A stretch of DNA of 6,120 nucleotides from SAR202 cluster bacterium (GTDB taxonomy: Bacteria > Chloroflexota > Dehalococcoidia > Lucifugimonadales > UBA3495). Below the pieces are notes generated by a model. That model was not told the origin of the DNA and did not search any database. It worked only from the letters and a program-made list of their open reading frames with translations. The DNA lies in assembly GCA_009392095.1 (NCBI GenBank), contig VFHF01000294.1, positions 1-6,120 on the forward strand, written 5' to 3'. The translations under genes and the position numbers were made by a program. Shown piece after piece: positions 4,171 through 6,120 of the stretch; the first letter of the stretch is position 1; every line of letters begins with the position of its first letter.

Positions 4171-5985
4171 ATGCAGAGCAACCTCAACCACGGAGCGGAT
4201 GTCGCCCTATTCATCGACTGGGAAAACTTCAAGATCAGTCTGGCTGTCGGCAACCGCACACCCAACGTATCGGCCCTTAAAGAAGAAGTCTCCAACCACG
4301 GGCGCGTGGTGATTGCCAAAGCCTACGCCGACTGGGTTACCAGAGCCCCAGAACTCCGTGGCGCCAGCCAATTCCTGAACGACCCTCCCTCCCTCTACGC
4401 CGCCGGCATCGAGCCTGTATTCGTGCCCACGAGAGCACCTTCTCCCAATGCAACCAATGCCAACGGCATGCGCACAGGACGCATCAAGAACAGCGTTGAC
4501 GTCAAGATGACCGCCGACTGTATCGAGATAGCCCACTCCTACCCCAACATTGGCACCTTCGTGCTGGTTTCCGGGGACTCGGACTTTATCCACGTGGTGA
4601 ACGCCCTCCGAACCATGGGCAAACACGTGATCGTCGTCGGCATCTCTTGGAGCACATCACGCCGGCTGGCTGACCAGGTAGACACCTTGATCCTCTACGA
4701 TGTGGATGTTGACCCGCCAGAAACGATTGCCGAGCCCGTCGAGCCAAGTGTTCAGCCTGCCGAGCCGGCCCTGGACCGAACATCCGCGGCTGACTTGAAT
4801 GACGTCATCCGGGCGATCGAAGAAATCATTCGCGACGAGCGGAAAGCCGGCGGCAACCCATTATTGACCTCGATCAAGCAGCGCCTAGTGCGCCGCTACC
4901 CCGACTTTGACGAGAAGAAACTGGGCTACACCGGGTTCAAGCGCCTGATGGCCCGGGCGGCACAGAATGGCAACGTCCGGCTGATCACCGCTGGCCTGGT
5001 CGACTGGGCTATCATGGCCGACGAGGACATTCCTGAAGGCGCAACGGAAGCAACGTTCTCTGGGTTCAATGCCCGCCCAGGTCGCCGCCGTGGACGGCTT
5101 CCCCGCTCCAGACAGGAGGACCAAGCGCCAGAACCGGAACCCGTCAGCGCGGAGCTGGACGAATCGTCAATGGTCGAGGATACCGAGACTGATCACGAAC
5201 CAGACCATCAGATTGTCCCGGCGTTCACGACAAATGGACAACAAGACCTTGAATATGAATCCGAAGCGTCTTCGGATTCGCCTGAAGGCGACTCCTATAC
5301 TCCCAGCTCACCCTTTGCCGACAACCAGGAATTGGCCCAGACGTTGCAGGAAGCGATCAGCAGCCTGGGCATGCCCACGGAACCGGACGATGGCCAGCAG
5401 GCCGACCGGGTTTCCGACTTGATATTCATGGCCAACACCCTTGAACATCAGGAAGGCATCAGTCATGTAGCATTCAACTTCCTAGTCTCTGAGATCTGCG
5501 ACGCCCTGGGCCAGGGAATCGAAGCGGGACACGCCGATATCACCCAGCGGTGGGGTCAGGCCAGTTCCCGGACCTACGTCAGCAAGATGCTGCGTAGCCT
5601 GAGTGACGGCGAATTCTTCTTGAAAGGCAACCACAGTTGGCGCGACGAGAATTCCGGCCAGAACCGTCGGCGCCGCACCTTCAACTTGAACCACGACCAT
5701 TCTCTGGTGCAGCAAGCCCTAGCCGCCCGATCGGAAGACGCCGCTCCGCCAACCAGTGAATCCGATTCATCATCCTCTGAGCCCGAGGAACAACAGGAAC
5801 AACAGGAAAGCCAAGAAACCAGCGATTCTGTTGAGCAAGTTGTCGCGGCGGCCATGGCGGAACTACCCGGGGAGCCCGTCTACGAAGACGACGATGAAGA
5901 CTACGAGTCCGGCAAGAACGCAGCCGAGGCCCGAGCCGAGACCGGGTTCATGTCCCGACTCTTCAATACCCGTCGCCGAATGTAA
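4171..5985 (+). CDS. NYN-domain (PIN-like) protein with LOTUS/OST-HTH domain and acidic linkers
   Basis: A 604-residue, soluble, multi-domain protein with no signal peptide or membrane segment. Residues 10-178 form a NYN/LabA-like (DUF88 type) PIN-fold domain. It has the first acidic motif FIDWENF (D16), SVDVKMTADCIE (D110, D116) and SGDSDF (D136, D138), so the metal-binding acidic set of a ribonuclease-type site looks intact. After a Pro/Glu linker, residues about 208-275 resemble a LOTUS/OST-HTH RNA-binding module, with a helix, then LLTSIKQRLVRRYPDF and LGYTGFKRLM. Residues about 284-381 are disordered with a basic patch (RPGRRRGRLPRSR) and an acidic stretch. Residues about 382-518 form a second ordered, helical region with a possible winged-helix end that I cannot assign. 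An acidic Ser/Glu/Gln-rich tail (about 520-580) and a basic C-terminus (MSRLFNTRRRM) follow. The likely role is RNA binding or cleavage, by family inference only. The start is supported by the domain beginning at residue 10, but the Shine-Dalgarno is weak. Confidence 0.88.
   Translation: MQSNLNHGADVALFIDWENFKISLAVGNRTPNVSALKEEVSNHGRVVIAKAYADWVTRAPELRGASQFLNDPPSLYAAGIEPVFVPTRAPSPNATNANGMRTGRIKNSVDVKMTADCIEIAHSYPNIGTFVLVSGDSDFIHVVNALRTMGKHVIVVGISWSTSRRLADQVDTLILYDVDVDPPETIAEPVEPSVQPAEPALDRTSAADLNDVIRAIEEIIRDERKAGGNPLLTSIKQRLVRRYPDFDEKKLGYTGFKRLMARAAQNGNVRLITAGLVDWAIMADEDIPEGATEATFSGFNARPGRRRGRLPRSRQEDQAPEPEPVSAELDESSMVEDTETDHEPDHQIVPAFTTNGQQDLEYESEASSDSPEGDSYTPSSPFADNQELAQTLQEAISSLGMPTEPDDGQQADRVSDLIFMANTLEHQEGISHVAFNFLVSEICDALGQGIEAGHADITQRWGQASSRTYVSKMLRSLSDGEFFLKGNHSWRDENSGQNRRRRTFNLNHDHSLVQQALAARSEDAAPPTSESDSSSSEPEEQQEQQESQETSDSVEQVVAAAMAELPGEPVYEDDDEDYESGKNAAEARAETGFMSRLFNTRRRM
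5257..5295. repeat. overlapping inverted repeats inside the NYN-LOTUS gene
   Basis: GAATCCGAAG (5257-5266) and CTTCGGATTC (5270-5279) form a perfect 10-bp inverted repeat around CGT. Next to it, TCGCC (5278-5282) and GGCGA (5287-5291) pair around TGAA, with an outer GGA/TCC extension (5274-5276, 5293-5295). The two hairpins share bases, so they compete. The region encodes the disordered acidic linker (about residues 363-375), where protein constraint is low. Confidence 0.5.
5788..5808 (+). repeat. short 9-bp tandem repeat in the acidic tail
   Basis: GAACAACAG is repeated twice, plus a third GAA, encoding EQQEQQE. This is a small slippage-prone low-complexity repeat in the disordered C-terminal tail. 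It stays in frame because the unit is 9 bp. Confidence 0.6.
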
Positions 5986-6013
5986 CGATACTCAGCAAAT
6001 AACCCAGGCAACT

Positions 6014-6044
6014 AAAAGCGCCCCGAATTATCGGGGCGCTTTTT
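6014..6044 (+). terminator. strong intrinsic terminator after the NYN-LOTUS gene
   Basis: AAAAGCGCCCCGA (6014-6026) and TCGGGGCGCTTTT (6031-6043) form a perfect 13-bp stem around ATTA, with a run of five T from 6040 to 6044. It lies 28 nt after the stop codon. The A-run on the left means it could also stop transcription arriving on the minus strand. Positions 6045-6120 hold nothing I can identify. Confidence 0.92.
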
Positions 6045-6120
6045 CATTTCACGTCCGGAGACATCATTTCATACCCGCGTGATTTTAACCCGCCGTCCCA
6101 ACTCCAAACCAACTCACATA

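Noticed and set aside
4162..4171. Leaderless transcript for the NYN-LOTUS gene, using TATTAC as a -10
   Set aside because: TATTAC ends only 3 nt before the ATG, too close for a normal transcript start at the A of the codon. The TTGACT/TAAACT pair upstream is better spaced.
3996..4280. 94-aa plus-strand frame across the divergent regulatory region
   Set aside because: It begins inside the operator palindrome and overlaps the NYN start in another frame. The regulatory features explain the region better.
4207..4626. 139-aa minus-strand open frame opposite the NYN domain
   Set aside because: It is antisense to the conserved NYN acidic motifs, and its repetitive Val/Gly-rich translation resembles a shadow of the real gene.
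1..6120. CRISPR array, defence island, mobile element gene or tRNA
   Set aside because: No regularly spaced direct repeats, no cas, transposase or integrase motifs, and no cloverleaf with a T-loop consensus were found on either strand.

Overview
This 6.1 kb bacterial window has moderately high GC content. It holds five confident protein genes, a strong intrinsic terminator and several short structured intergenic elements. No rRNA, tRNA, CRISPR array, transposase or phage gene was seen. The gene mix is two short-chain dehydrogenases, a quinone-oxidoreductase-like MDR enzyme, an atypical DapA-family lyase and a NYN-LOTUS RNA-binding/nuclease-type protein. An intergenic repeat-like hairpin begins TGTCATTCTGAGG. 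Together these remind me of environmental Chloroflexota (Dehalococcoidia / SAR202-like lineages), but that is recall-based inference; nothing here fixes the taxonomy.

Layout. Positions 1-90 may hold the last codons of an upstream gene, but this is ambiguous. Positions 91-258 form a leader with two hairpins before a plus-strand zinc-independent MDR oxidoreductase (259-1227). A 171-bp spacer with a REP/MITE-like inverted-repeat element (about 1239-1333) leads to a plus-strand DapA-superfamily lyase/aldolase (1399-2295). Convergent to it, with only 26 bp between stops, is a two-gene minus-strand unit of SDR oxidoreductases (3917-3102, then 3065-2322). A roughly 250-bp divergent regulatory region follows. 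It carries a perfect TTGACA -35 box and a 19-bp palindromic operator candidate facing the SDR pair. Facing the other way are a separate promoter candidate and a 5'-leader hairpin in front of the 604-aa NYN-LOTUS gene (4171-5985). That gene ends at a 13-bp-stem terminator (6014-6044).

How the genes may work together. The MDR reductase, the DapA-like lyase and the two probably NAD-dependent SDRs look like pieces of a catabolic set. The SDRs would oxidise hydroxyls to ketones, the lyase would perform a retro-aldol or (de)hydration step through a Schiff base, and the MDR protein would reduce an enone or quinone. The substrate cannot be read from sequence. The lyase keeps the Schiff-base lysine but lacks the tyrosines of true dihydrodipicolinate synthase, so lysine biosynthesis is unlikely. 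The NYN-LOTUS protein is probably functionally separate. It joins a PIN-like nuclease fold, a LOTUS/OST-HTH RNA-binding module, disordered acidic linkers and an unassigned helical, possibly winged-helix, domain. It is the most interesting gene in the window.
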